Part shown: one piece after another, positions 33,922 to 43,092 of the stretch | Position numbering within the stretch: the first letter of the stretch is position 1 | How the letters are laid out: every line of letters starts with the position of its first letter | Assembly (NCBI GenBank): GCA_964633115.1 | Contig: CAZWEO010000002.1 | Span: 1 to 64,000 of the forward strand | DNA: 64,000 bases | Reading direction: 5' to 3' | From: B30-G6 sp964633115 | Lineage (GTDB): Bacteria; Desulfobacterota; Desulfobacteria; Desulfobacterales; B30-G6 | Position numbers and translations under genes: made by a program | The notes under the pieces: generated by a model | The model's database searches: none | The model's input: the letters and a program-made list of their open reading frames with translations, nothing else | What the model was told of the DNA's origin: nothing

Positions 33922-34635
33922 TCAAGTGAGACCTGTTGCCTGCATCCACGGGGGGACAAGCTGTCTTTTGATAACCAATATGGGGTAAGCCACCTGCGGT
34001 AGACTCCCGGATTGTGCCAGGGATTCAGGTATGGTGATAAAATCCAGTGGCAATCCATTTTGGTCTGAAAGCTTCTGCATGAATTCGAACCCTTGCAGGA
34101 TATGGTTCAGATCCGTTTCCATCATTAAATTGGCATTGCCGATGAGTCCGGTAACTTTCAGTTTGGCGCTATGTTCGATTTCGGCGCGAATCATTTCGCA
34201 GCCTTCGACAGTATCGGTGTAGGGCCTAAACGGATTAACCACTTGCAAAACCTTGGGCGTTCGCAAACGCAATGCATCTGCCAGCGCAGACAGAACTGTT
34301 GCCCCGACCCCATCACCACCCACGTCTAAGATCGCTACAATATTTTGCTCGCGAATCGTAGCAGCTACGCTTGGGCTGAGTATGGGTAAATCAGCCGTCA
34401 TGTATTGCTCGTCCGGCAATACAACTTGGATGCCGAGATCCTTTAACTGAGTGCGGGCTTCCCTGGATCTAAAATAGGGATTGACCAAGTCAAGATCCAC
34501 CAGACGAACTTCCTTGGCAAGTTGCTTTTGGGCCACTGCCAAGTTAATGGATACTTCTGTTTTGCCGCTGCCATAATTGCCCACAATGATAACGAGCTCA
34601 TCGTAGTTAATGGCTATTTTAGCTGCTTTAATCAT
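33922..34635 (-). CDS. MinD/CobQ-like P-loop ATPase
   Basis: 237 aa. The Walker A variant VGNYGSGKTEVSINLA lacks the usual deviant signature Lys of MinD. It is followed by VRLVDLDLVNPYFRSREA and AILDVGGDGVGATVLSALAD (Walker B-like). It is first in the oxidoreductase operon, 13 nt ahead of the ferredoxin subunit. The role is not known; a maturation or assembly factor for the complex is a reasonable guess from position only. Confidence 0.78.
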   Translation of the reverse strand: MIKAAKIAINYDELVIIVGNYGSGKTEVSINLAVAQKQLAKEVRLVDLDLVNPYFRSREARTQLKDLGIQVVLPDEQYMTADLPILSPSVAATIREQNIVAILDVGGDGVGATVLSALADALRLRTPKVLQVVNPFRPYTDTVEGCEMIRAEIEHSAKLKVTGLIGNANLMMETDLNHILQGFEFMQKLSDQNGLPLDFITIPESLAQSGSLPQVAYPILVIKRQLVPPWMQATGLT

Positions 34636-35067
34636 AAAAAAATAGCTATATCACAAAATTTGTAAAAGCGTAAAGAAATCGATTGTTTCAGACTTACCCG
34701 GAATAAAACCTGGTTTTACACCCGATTCAGAGTTTGACCACAGCGATTTCTTAGAATCTTTCCAGGCCAAGCCAATAGCTTTGATCTGGCCCAGAGAGTG
34801 AACTTCTGGGCACCTATTCTGGAAAGAAATAAACGTTAAAACCGTCCATTCATATTTTCAAAAGTATTTTGTGTCAAGTTATAAAAAACCGTGCTACCGC
34901 CCGGCCATCAGAGATCGTTATGAATTGTATCCCGATTTCTGCGCGCAGGATGCCAGTTTATTGTCGGCGCGGTTTTTTATGGGAGAAATAGCTTTCTCTT
35001 TTTGGGTAAGTTCTGATATGTTCGCACCTGATTCCTACATGAAATCTGAAGGTTTCGGATATCTCCC
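34636..35067 (+). other. Intergenic gap, 432 bp, divergent genes
   Basis: This gap separates the divergent MinD-like and NamZ-like genes and must hold both promoters. I find no repeat, hairpin or convincing promoter pair. A 68-codon open frame on the minus strand (~34644-34850) lacks a start codon, and a 66-codon ATG frame at 34871 on the plus strand has no family features. Confidence 0.5.
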
Positions 35068-36249
35068 ATGAAACGTGTTAAAAGCGGTTTACAGCTCTTT
35101 ATCGAACAACGCCCGGCATGGATAGCTGATCAGCGCATCGGCCTACTCTGCAATCCGGCTTCGATTGATGCTAGTTTTCGCCATGCCCGTCACCTCATTC
35201 ATGCGCGCTTTCCAGATCAGCTAAAGGCTCTGTTTTTTCCTCAGCATGGGCTTTTTTCCGAAAAGCAAGACAATATGATCGAATCCGAAGATTGCCTGGA
35301 TCCGCTGCTGGGCATACCGGCTTTCAGCTTATACGGCCAGACACGTAAACCAGATAAGCGTATGTTCGACAGCATCGATGTGCTCGTGGTCGACCTACAG
35401 GACGTGGGCACGCGCGTTTACACCTTTACCTCAACGCTGTCTTATTGCATGCAGGCTGCTAAGCGATTTAATAAAAAGGTACATGTGTTAGATCGTCCCA
35501 ATCCCATCGGCGGAGTTAAAATTGAAGGCAATTGTCTGGCATTGGATTGCCGCTCTTTTGTGGGCCGCTATCCCATACCCATGCGGCACGGATTGACCCT
35601 GGCTGAGTTCGCTATGATGATCAACGATCAATTTGGTATAGGCTGTGATCTAACCTGTATTCCCATGTATGGATGGAAACGCCGCATGAACTTTGTAGAT
35701 ACGGGACTTCCCTGGGTTGCGCCCTCCCCGAACCTACCGACACCATCTTCGGCTGCTGTATATCCGGGACAGGTTGTCTGGGAAGGTACCCAGGTTTCTG
35801 AAGGCCGCGGAACCACCTCGCCGTTTGAATATTTTGGCGCACCTTATATGCTACCTGAAAAAATTCTAGCTTATTTAAATCGACAGACACTACCGGGTGT
35901 GACTCTCAGAGAAGTTGCCTTCGAACCGACGGCCAATAAATGGAAGGGTTCCCTTTGCAGGGGATTTCATTTACATATTCTGGATCCCTTGGCATATCAG
36001 CCCTATGAAATTTCATTGCGGTTGCTACAAGCAATTATTGCTGTGCATGCAGATTCGTTTGCCTGGAAGCAGCCACCATATGAATATGAATTTGAGCGGC
36101 GTCCCATTGATTTGATCATCGGTGACACCGATATCTGTAGACGTCTTGAAAATTTAGAAGATCCTGCAACCATATTCAAATCCTGGCAACCATATTTGAA
36201 TCAATATCGTGCCATGTGCAAACAATACTATCTATACGGCGATGAATGA
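35068..36249 (+). CDS. namZ: Exo-beta-N-acetylmuramidase NamZ family (DUF1343)
   Basis: 393 aa. Family blocks: RIGLLCNPAS, LFFPQHGLFSEKQ, VDLQDVGTRVYTFTSTL, LDRPNPIGG, RHGLTLAEFA, WEGTQVSEGRGTTSPFEYFGAPY. NamZ of Bacillus removes MurNAc from the non-reducing end of peptidoglycan fragments. No signal peptide is obvious, so it may be cytoplasmic or exported by an unusual route. It overlaps rnhA by 8 nt. A MurU-AmgK-like gene lies 4 kb downstream, which together points to MurNAc recycling. Confidence 0.83.
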   Translation: MKRVKSGLQLFIEQRPAWIADQRIGLLCNPASIDASFRHARHLIHARFPDQLKALFFPQHGLFSEKQDNMIESEDCLDPLLGIPAFSLYGQTRKPDKRMFDSIDVLVVDLQDVGTRVYTFTSTLSYCMQAAKRFNKKVHVLDRPNPIGGVKIEGNCLALDCRSFVGRYPIPMRHGLTLAEFAMMINDQFGIGCDLTCIPMYGWKRRMNFVDTGLPWVAPSPNLPTPSSAAVYPGQVVWEGTQVSEGRGTTSPFEYFGAPYMLPEKILAYLNRQTLPGVTLREVAFEPTANKWKGSLCRGFHLHILDPLAYQPYEISLRLLQAIIAVHADSFAWKQPPYEYEFERRPIDLIIGDTDICRRLENLEDPATIFKSWQPYLNQYRAMCKQYYLYGDE

Positions 36250-36916
36250 GAAGAAAGCGGACTGGGTCCGTATGCGTTTTAAGAAAAACAAGGTCTGGGT
36301 GGCAGTAGGCGCAGACGGGCACCTGCGGATTGAAAACAATAAACTGTTGATCAAATATCAACTGGATCAACCGCACGAGTATTGGGTGCTCCCCAAGCAT
36401 GTAAGCTCATTGGACGATTCAGTGGCGGTCGATGCCTGCAAGACCGGTAAAGTTGATGCAGCTATCCATGGTATTTCGGATGAATTAACACAAACAGATG
36501 TTTCCGATCAAGCCGCCATTCATGTCTATACCGATGGGGCATCTTCGGGAAATCCCGGCCCCTCTGGTATTGGCGTATTGCTGCAGTATGGCGATCATCA
36601 AAAGGAAGTTTCGCGCTATATTGGTATGGCGACCAATAACATTGCCGAACTTGAAGCTATCCAAGTGGGCCTGGGACTCATCCACAATCCTGACAAACCA
36701 GTCAGAGTATATACGGACAGTTCCTATGCATTGGGCTTATTGTCCAAAGGTTGGAAAGCTAAAAAAAACCAAGACCTAGTTAAAAAAATCCGTCGTCAAA
36801 TCGCGCGGTTTAAGGATATCAGGTTTATCAAGGTTAAGGGGCATGCCGGTCATACTCAAAATGAACGGGCGGACAAACTCGCAACTCAGGCGATTACAAA
36901 GGGGCAAAAGGAGTAA
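36242..36916 (+). CDS. rnhA: Ribonuclease HI with N-terminal extension
   Basis: 224 aa from ATG 36242. The catalytic domain (~95-220) has the four acidic residues in VYTDGASSGNPGPSG, NIAELEA, YTDSSYAL and NERADKLA. It degrades RNA in RNA-DNA hybrids. About 95 residues precede the domain, with a compact beta-rich start (KNKVWVAVGADGHLRIENN...IKYQL) that does not look like the eukaryotic hybrid-binding domain. The start lies within the last 8 nt of namZ. Confidence 0.92.
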   Translation: MNEKKADWVRMRFKKNKVWVAVGADGHLRIENNKLLIKYQLDQPHEYWVLPKHVSSLDDSVAVDACKTGKVDAAIHGISDELTQTDVSDQAAIHVYTDGASSGNPGPSGIGVLLQYGDHQKEVSRYIGMATNNIAELEAIQVGLGLIHNPDKPVRVYTDSSYALGLLSKGWKAKKNQDLVKKIRRQIARFKDIRFIKVKGHAGHTQNERADKLATQAITKGQKE

Positions 36917-36973
36917 ACATCAATGCCCAAAACATGGATCTGGGAACTTTGGAGGATGGTTTTGTTTGGATCA

Positions 36974-37025
36974 TTCGAATTTGGATAATTTGATATTGTT
37001 TGGGATTTAGGGTTTCGATATTCGT
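36974..37025 (+). repeat. Single heptad-type array (locus H)
   Basis: A run of ~7-nt words built from AATTTGG, GATATTG and TTTGGGA types lies 57 nt after rnhA. It has no obvious inverse partner nearby. It is more degenerate than the other loci, so the call is tentative. Confidence 0.4.
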
Positions 37026-37104
37026 GCTTAGCGTTTAAACTTTAAGTTTTTCGGCAGAGCCTAAGGATTTTGCCTGCCACAGAAAACCAGGCTTTTGCAT
37101 ACAG

Positions 37105-37145
37105 AAAAAAGGGGCACTACCGACTAGCGGCAGCGCCCCTTTTTT
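37105..37145. terminator. Bidirectional rho-independent terminator
   Basis: A6-GGGGC (37105-37115) pairs with GCCCC-T6 (37135-37145), with a 19-nt loop that can fold further through CCG/CGG. T-runs on both strands serve the convergent rnhA (plus) and the 93-aa membrane gene (minus). Confidence 0.85.
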
Positions 37146-37163
37146 ACAAATGTTACGAAATTA

Positions 37164-37445
37164 CTATTTATCTGTTTTCAGGGTTTCGATCTCTTTTTTA
37201 AGATCATCAATTTCTTGCTTATAGGTATCGGCGTCTTGGGAATCGGATTCCGCGCCAAATGAGGTATCGTCTTTCTTCCAGGTATCCTTCATTTCGTCAA
37301 ATCCCAGATATATAGCCAAACCGCCTCCCAGCAAAAGCATTACTGGTATAGCACCTGCCAGAAGCTGCAGGAATTCCCCAAACCAAACGGAAAGACCGAT
37401 CAAGCCCAAAACAGCTGCTACTGCACCACCGATTAACGTTTTCAT
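37164..37445 (-). CDS. Small membrane protein with C-terminal coiled coil, unknown function
   Basis: 93 aa. Two glycine-rich membrane helices (~3-20 and 28-48) are followed by an acidic stretch and a short heptad coiled coil (YKQEIDDLKKEIETLKTD). A GGAGGGGG run precedes the ATG, suggesting strong translation. I do not recognise the family. It stands alone, with a strong terminator behind it and a palindromic possible operator 50 nt upstream. Confidence 0.75.
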   Translation of the reverse strand: MKTLIGGAVAAVLGLIGLSVWFGEFLQLLAGAIPVMLLLGGGLAIYLGFDEMKDTWKKDDTSFGAESDSQDADTYKQEIDDLKKEIETLKTDK

Positions 37446-37494
37446 AAATCATCCCCCTCCTTTTATACGTAATGAAATTTGCTTCGTCTTTTGA

Positions 37495-37512
37495 TGACCA
37501 TTCGGTTGGTCA
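37495..37512. promoter_or_regulatory. TGACCA-N6-TGGTCA palindrome, possible repressor operator
   Basis: A perfect 6-bp inverted repeat around a 6-nt centre, similar in shape to TetR-family operators. It lies 50 nt upstream of the 93-aa membrane protein start, inside its promoter region. The rest of the ~400-bp gap to plsB is AT-rich and shows nothing else clear. Confidence 0.4.
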
Positions 37513-37844
37513 AATGATGAATAATAAATATGATATCAAACTGTTATCTCACCAAAATTTATATTACTGAATGCTTCGGAAATATCATATCAATTTCGAT
37601 AGCGCAAGCTTAATTTTTAGATATTGCAATGGTGTATTTGTTTTGTTAATTTTTATTCTTTATATTTGAATTCTCCCATGCAGCTCTCAAGAGACCTCTG
37701 CTGAGCCTAATCTGAACTTACCGCCGACAAGTCTTTCATCAAAGGATGAATTCAAATAATCGAATAAGATTTTCATTTTATTATCGGCGCTAATTTGGTT
37801 CGAAAAATTTTAGCAAAAATTCCGAATTGCCCTATAACTTGCTT

Positions 37845-40478
37845 ATGAAGAATATAAAGCGCTCCAGCAACTCAAAATCTAAATGGCGTAAAATAATAAA
37901 TACACTTTTACGCGGCAGCCACCATCATTTTTTGGCGTATCTGCCAGCCCAAAAGGGCATGTTTTCGTCATGGATTATGCAGCGATTTTACTCTGGAATT
38001 AAGGATGATAAACAACAACTGGAGATCATCAGATCCCTGCCTAAAGACGCCACGATTGTCTATTTGAATAAATTTAAAAGCTATTTTGATTTTCTATTTT
38101 ATCATTCACGTTTTATTCAAAACCGATTGCCGGTTCCGGAGATGGGTCTTAATTACCGCGTTCTTTTTTTTCAGCCAATCTCGCGGCTATTGCGAACAGT
38201 GCTTTCCAAGTTCGATTATGTAACCTTAAATTGGAAACTGCCCGATCCCTATCGCGATGGCTACTATCAGGCTGAACTGAACCAAGGCACCAGTGCCTTT
38301 CTATCTTTGGTCAATGAAAAAGGTTTTTATAAACGTTTTGTAAAAGCCAAAGCCGACCCCATCCGCCATTTAATTGAAACCCAGGCTGAATCTGAAAAAG
38401 AGATTTATATTGTACCACTCTTAATGTTTTTTGGTAAGAAGCCGAGTCGTTCAGTGCCTTCTATTATTGATCTTATCTTAGGCCCCGAGTCTAAACCTGG
38501 CTTGCTGCGTCGTTGGGTAACCCTGATTAGAAATCCACAAAAACTGTTTTATGAAGTATCGACACCCATCAGCTTGCGCAAATTTTTAGACGATGCCGAA
38601 TTGAAAAACATGCCCCTGGATCAACAAGCATTGGTACTCAGGCGCAACCTGCTTCTGCAGCTTAACAAACACCGCCAGAGCATTACCGGTCCGATCAAAA
38701 AAACCATGGAGGAATTGAAGGAAAGCATCCTGACCAGCGATCGCCTCAAAACCTATTTGGATGAACACGCAGCTAAACGTGACATACCCATAGCTAGAAT
38801 CCGCAGAAAAGCAGATGCGTACATTGATGAGATTGCCTGTAAACAGAGTCCTGCCTTGATTCGGATTGCTGAGTATGTAGTCGGCTGGATTCTGCATACC
38901 ATGTTTCAAGGTGTTAGTTACAACCAGGAAGGACTCCGGCATATAAAGTCTATGACCCAGAAGGGGCCTATAATCTTTGTTCCCTGTCACAAAAGCCATA
39001 TCGACTACCTGATGCTACCCTATTTGATGTACCGCCACAATATGGCGGTGCCCTATATCGCCGCCGGGGCCAATCTGTCATTTTGGCCTTTGGGTCCTAT
39101 TTTTCGAGCTGGCGGAGCCTTTTTTCTCAGACGCACTTTTAGAGGTAACGTGCTTTATTCCAAGGTTTTTGCGGAATATATTTATCGACTCCTGATCGAA
39201 GGATTCAATATTAAACTATTCATCGAAGGCACCCGTAGCCGGACCGGGAAACTGATTATGCCCAAACTCGGCTTTGTTTCAATTCTTCTAAATGCATTTA
39301 AAAATGGAGCCTGTGAAGATCTTGTTTTTGCGCCCATCTACATCGGGTATGATCGGGTGCTGGAAGAGAAATCTTATTTACATGAAATTGAAGGTGGTAA
39401 AAAAGAGCCGGAAAATTTCTTGCAAGTCATTAGTGCCCGAAAATTTTTAAGGAATCGATACGGCAAAGTCTATATTAAATTTCACCCGACCATATCGGTA
39501 AATCAGCTATTGGCTGCATCCGGTTCCAATTTGCCTGAAATGACGAACAAGGAACAGAATGCCTTGTGCCGCAACCTTGGTCACCGAATTATAAACGCCA
39601 TCAATCAGGTTACGGTTATCACCCCACATGCTTTGACTGCCAGTGTACTGTTGAATGTTCCCAAAGAACGCCTGTCTTATGGCGATCTGATGCAGCAGAT
39701 CGATAACTATCTACAACATCTAACCATACAAAATGCTGATATCGCTGATACCTTGCTCATGGATCATATCCATGCAGTGGAAAACGTAATCCGCGATTAC
39801 ATGGGGCGCAAATTGATATCTCGGGTTGATGGACGCAAGGATAGCCCCCTGTCTGAGGCCCAATTTGCAGTGAACGTATCCAGACGGCCGGTCCTGGAAT
39901 ATTATAAAAATAATTGCATATCATTTTTTGTGCCGACTGCATTTGTGGCTCTTTCGATTTTAGACAAAGATGCTTTTCAGTTCTCTGCTTCTGATCTGCA
40001 AGAGGTCTATCTATTTCTGCAGGACTTTTTTAAGTACGAATTTGCCTTTGACCTGGACAAGGCACCTGATTACTATTTGCGAAAAACCATCAAATCATTC
40101 ATTGACGATGCAATTATTATTCCCCATCCAACCTTGCCAGATACCTACAACATCACATCGGCCGGTTTTCGTAAACTAAAGCATTATTCTCGATTTTTAA
40201 AACCCTATTTTGAATCCTACTGGATCGTGCTGCATTATTTTAGCCGCACGCCCCAAAATGGCAAAGCAGCCAAAGATAAGCTCAAGAAGATACAAACTAT
40301 CGGTGAAAGACTTTACAAACGCAAAGAAATTGAATTGATTGAGTCCTTATCAAAAATCAATTTTAGTAACGGTATCAATTTTTTTACCACCCACAACGTT
40401 AAAGGTTCCGACGATACCGACGGTGTTGAATTCTATCGAGATATAATTCAAAAATATCTGACGCGGATTAATAATTGA
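37845..40478 (+). CDS. plsB: Glycerol-3-phosphate 1-O-acyltransferase (PlsB-like)
   Basis: 877 aa from ATG 37845; an in-frame TTG at 37827 is an alternative and neither has a strong ribosome-binding site. The acyltransferase core has HX4D in VPCHKSHIDYLMLPY, GAFFLRRTF, and FIEGTRSRTGK; the order and length match PlsB. It acylates sn-glycerol-3-phosphate at the inner membrane, the first step of phospholipid synthesis. The N-terminal ~330 residues are less conserved. It is followed one base later by the MurU-AmgK-like gene, so they are co-transcribed. Confidence 0.85.
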   Translation: MKNIKRSSNSKSKWRKIINTLLRGSHHHFLAYLPAQKGMFSSWIMQRFYSGIKDDKQQLEIIRSLPKDATIVYLNKFKSYFDFLFYHSRFIQNRLPVPEMGLNYRVLFFQPISRLLRTVLSKFDYVTLNWKLPDPYRDGYYQAELNQGTSAFLSLVNEKGFYKRFVKAKADPIRHLIETQAESEKEIYIVPLLMFFGKKPSRSVPSIIDLILGPESKPGLLRRWVTLIRNPQKLFYEVSTPISLRKFLDDAELKNMPLDQQALVLRRNLLLQLNKHRQSITGPIKKTMEELKESILTSDRLKTYLDEHAAKRDIPIARIRRKADAYIDEIACKQSPALIRIAEYVVGWILHTMFQGVSYNQEGLRHIKSMTQKGPIIFVPCHKSHIDYLMLPYLMYRHNMAVPYIAAGANLSFWPLGPIFRAGGAFFLRRTFRGNVLYSKVFAEYIYRLLIEGFNIKLFIEGTRSRTGKLIMPKLGFVSILLNAFKNGACEDLVFAPIYIGYDRVLEEKSYLHEIEGGKKEPENFLQVISARKFLRNRYGKVYIKFHPTISVNQLLAASGSNLPEMTNKEQNALCRNLGHRIINAINQVTVITPHALTASVLLNVPKERLSYGDLMQQIDNYLQHLTIQNADIADTLLMDHIHAVENVIRDYMGRKLISRVDGRKDSPLSEAQFAVNVSRRPVLEYYKNNCISFFVPTAFVALSILDKDAFQFSASDLQEVYLFLQDFFKYEFAFDLDKAPDYYLRKTIKSFIDDAIIIPHPTLPDTYNITSAGFRKLKHYSRFLKPYFESYWIVLHYFSRTPQNGKAAKDKLKKIQTIGERLYKRKEIELIESLSKINFSNGINFFTTHNVKGSDDTDGVEFYRDIIQKYLTRINN

Positions 40479-40479
40479 C

Positions 40480-42195
40480 ATGAAAGCGCTCGTTCTCGCG
40501 GCAGGTTTTGGGCAACGATTAGCACCTTATACCTACCTTACCCCCAAACCACTATTTCATATTGCTAATCGTCCATTACTGGATATTGTGCTTCGAAAAT
40601 TATCAGCAGCGGGTATTTCTGCCATAACCGTTAACACCCATCATCTGCACCATAAAATTGAAACTTATTTAACAACTCAATCCTACGATATTCCAGTTAA
40701 AACCCGTCATGAACCCGAAATATTGGGAACCGGCGGCGCCATTAAAAATCTGGTTGATTTTTGGGATGACGAGCCATTTATGGTGGTAAACAGTGATATC
40801 CTTTTTAATACCGACTTACCTGCTTTTATACGCTTTCACCAGGAATGTAATGCCCTGGCCACCCTGCTGTTATGCGACAACGCCAATTTCAATCAGGTAT
40901 GGGTAGACCAGCAACATCTGATTCTCGGATTTGGCCTCGATCATGAGCCAAGCTCCGGCGATGCCAAGACATGGACCTTTACCGGGATTCAGATCATTGA
41001 TCCACAACTTTTAGATTTCATTCCGGAAAAGGCCTTCTACTCAGTTATCGATGCCTACCGCAAGGCATTGACCCAAAATAGAATTATTCAGGCTTTTATC
41101 CCCAAATTAATTACATGGACTGACATTGGTTCGCCGCAACGTTTTAGGCAGGCAGCTGTCCGCAGCATGGTTGGAGATGTTTTTGCCGATGAAGACCCAG
41201 ACTACAACAAGGCCCTAAAAACCATAAAGCTTGCTGGTGATGGATCCGATCGCTGTTGGTATCGGTTTAAAAAAGCCAATACCAGTATTATCATGACCGA
41301 TCATGGTATACGATCTGCATCCGGTGTTCAGGAAGTCGATGCCTTTATTAAAATTGGCCAGCATCTACTTTCGTGCGGTGTAAAGGTCCCTATGATTATC
41401 TCGACCGATCCCTTTAGCGGTTTGGTTTTGTTACAGGACCTGGGCGACCAACATCTTCAAGATGTGGTCCAAAAGCAGGGCTTGGTGTCAGATATCGTCG
41501 GGAGCCTTTACAAATCCTTTATCATTCAATTGGTACATATGGGTACGGTTTGCCATCCGGGTTTTGATAGCAATTGGACCTACCAAAGCGCCACCTATGA
41601 TCAATCGCTGGTGCTTGAAAATGAATGCCGCTATTTTGTGACGGCCTTTTTGAATGACTATCTTAAAATGTCCACCCAATTTGAAGACCTGCTTGACGAG
41701 TTTCAGTTGTTGGCTCAAAAAGCCGCAACCTGCCAATACCAAGGCTTTATGCATCGAGACATGCAATCGCGCAATATAATGGTGTATCAGGATCAATGCT
41801 TCATTATCGATTTTCAGGGTGCCCGCATCGGCCCCTTGGCATATGATTTAGCCTCGCTTCTGATTGACCCGTATGTGGCCTTGCCGTCTGAAATGATCAG
41901 CGAATTTTACGATTCATACGTGCAACAGCTGTCTAAATCGATGGGAATTGATAGGGCCAGCTTTCGGAATGATTATGAAATCTGCAGGCTGACCAGGAAC
42001 CTGCAAATATTGGGAGCATTCGGTCATCTAGCTCGCAATCAAGGCAAGACACAGTTTGAAGCCTATATACCGAGGGCGCTGGCGACATTGAGTCAAAATC
42101 TGGATGTCTGCTACTTAGGTGATCGGCCACCAGGCCTGTGTAAAGTTGTTCGCAAAGCCCAGGCGCGGCTTAAAGAATTGAGCCATAAGCAATAG
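40480..42195 (+). CDS. Nucleotidyltransferase-sugar kinase fusion (MurU-AmgK-like)
   Basis: 571 aa, two domains. Residues 1-~230 are a sugar nucleotidyltransferase (MKALVLAAGFGQRLAPYT, TPKPLFHIANRPLL, VVNSDILFNTDL) resembling MurU. Residues ~250-560 are an APH-fold kinase with MHRDMQSRNIMVY and FIIDFQGARIGPLAYDLASLL, close in pattern to AmgK. In Pseudomonas AmgK phosphorylates MurNAc/GlcNAc at C1 and MurU forms the UDP-sugar, bypassing de novo MurNAc synthesis. The fused order here is uridylyltransferase first, kinase second. The NamZ gene upstream supports this reading. Confidence 0.75.
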   Translation: MKALVLAAGFGQRLAPYTYLTPKPLFHIANRPLLDIVLRKLSAAGISAITVNTHHLHHKIETYLTTQSYDIPVKTRHEPEILGTGGAIKNLVDFWDDEPFMVVNSDILFNTDLPAFIRFHQECNALATLLLCDNANFNQVWVDQQHLILGFGLDHEPSSGDAKTWTFTGIQIIDPQLLDFIPEKAFYSVIDAYRKALTQNRIIQAFIPKLITWTDIGSPQRFRQAAVRSMVGDVFADEDPDYNKALKTIKLAGDGSDRCWYRFKKANTSIIMTDHGIRSASGVQEVDAFIKIGQHLLSCGVKVPMIISTDPFSGLVLLQDLGDQHLQDVVQKQGLVSDIVGSLYKSFIIQLVHMGTVCHPGFDSNWTYQSATYDQSLVLENECRYFVTAFLNDYLKMSTQFEDLLDEFQLLAQKAATCQYQGFMHRDMQSRNIMVYQDQCFIIDFQGARIGPLAYDLASLLIDPYVALPSEMISEFYDSYVQQLSKSMGIDRASFRNDYEICRLTRNLQILGAFGHLARNQGKTQFEAYIPRALATLSQNLDVCYLGDRPPGLCKVVRKAQARLKELSHKQ

Positions 42196-42237
42196 GCTTT
42201 TAGCAGGTTTCGCTCATATATTATAAAGGAGACACAA

Positions 42238-43068
42238 ATGGACGAGATAAACGTAATGGTCAATGGCCTACCCGGCAATGTCGCCCAGGTGATTGCCAGC
42301 CATATCGCCGTAAGAGAGGGAATTAATCTGCTGCCCTATTCGCTGACGGGCCCGGAAATTGAAGCCGACTCGCACGAAGTAGCTGGTATAAAATTTCGAC
42401 TTATTCGACCGAATGAACGCGATGCCCAAATGAAAGCACTTGACCCATTGACGTCTCCTTTTATCTGCATTGATTTCACCCACCCTTCAGCTGTAAACCA
42501 GAATGCGCAATTCTATTGTGAGCGCTTGATACCATTTATTATGGGAACGACTGGTGGGAATCGAGATCAATTGATACAGACCGTGAAAAAATCTGAGAAT
42601 GCTGCTGTTATTGCACCGAATATGGCCAAGCAGATCGTTGGATTTCAAGCCATGATGGCTTGGGCCGCAGAAAATTTTCCCGACCTGTTCAGCGACTATA
42701 AGATTACAATTCAGGAAAGCCATCAGCAGGGCAAAGCTGATACCAGTGGTACGGCTAAAGCCATGGTTACCTATTTTCAGCAATTGGGTCTGGATTGTCC
42801 TCCCGAAAGCATCCAAAAAGAACGTGATCCGCAAAAGCAGCAATTCGATTGGGGTATTCCCCCAGAACATCTCAATGGGCATGGCTGGCACACGTACACG
42901 CTGACATCAAACGATCAGAGTGTGCAGTTCAAATTTACCCATAATGTGAATGGTCGCGAAATCTATGCCCATGGCACCCTCGATGCGGTGCTATTTCTGC
43001 ACAAAGCACTTCAAAAAGGGGCACATGGCAAAGTATTTAGTATGATGGATGTACTTCGGGGCGTATAG
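42238..43068 (+). CDS. dapB: 4-hydroxy-tetrahydrodipicolinate reductase, plant-like type
   Basis: 276 aa. Motifs: an N-terminal nucleotide-binding stretch MVNGLPGNVAQVIA (variant of GxxGxxG), DFTHPSAV, FIMGTTGG, IAPNMAKQIVGFQ and ESHQQGKADTSGTAKAM with the substrate-binding and catalytic Lys region. The pattern is closer to plant DapB than to E. coli DapB. It reduces HTPA in lysine and diaminopimelate synthesis. A good AAGGAG site precedes the ATG. Confidence 0.82.
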   Translation: MDEINVMVNGLPGNVAQVIASHIAVREGINLLPYSLTGPEIEADSHEVAGIKFRLIRPNERDAQMKALDPLTSPFICIDFTHPSAVNQNAQFYCERLIPFIMGTTGGNRDQLIQTVKKSENAAVIAPNMAKQIVGFQAMMAWAAENFPDLFSDYKITIQESHQQGKADTSGTAKAMVTYFQQLGLDCPPESIQKERDPQKQQFDWGIPPEHLNGHGWHTYTLTSNDQSVQFKFTHNVNGREIYAHGTLDAVLFLHKALQKGAHGKVFSMMDVLRGV

Positions 43069-43092
43069 AACAGAGCTTATATTTAAGAAATA

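Noticed and set aside
34871..35071. 66-codon frame before namZ
   Set aside because: No ribosome-binding site, no recognisable composition of a real protein, and it runs into the namZ start.
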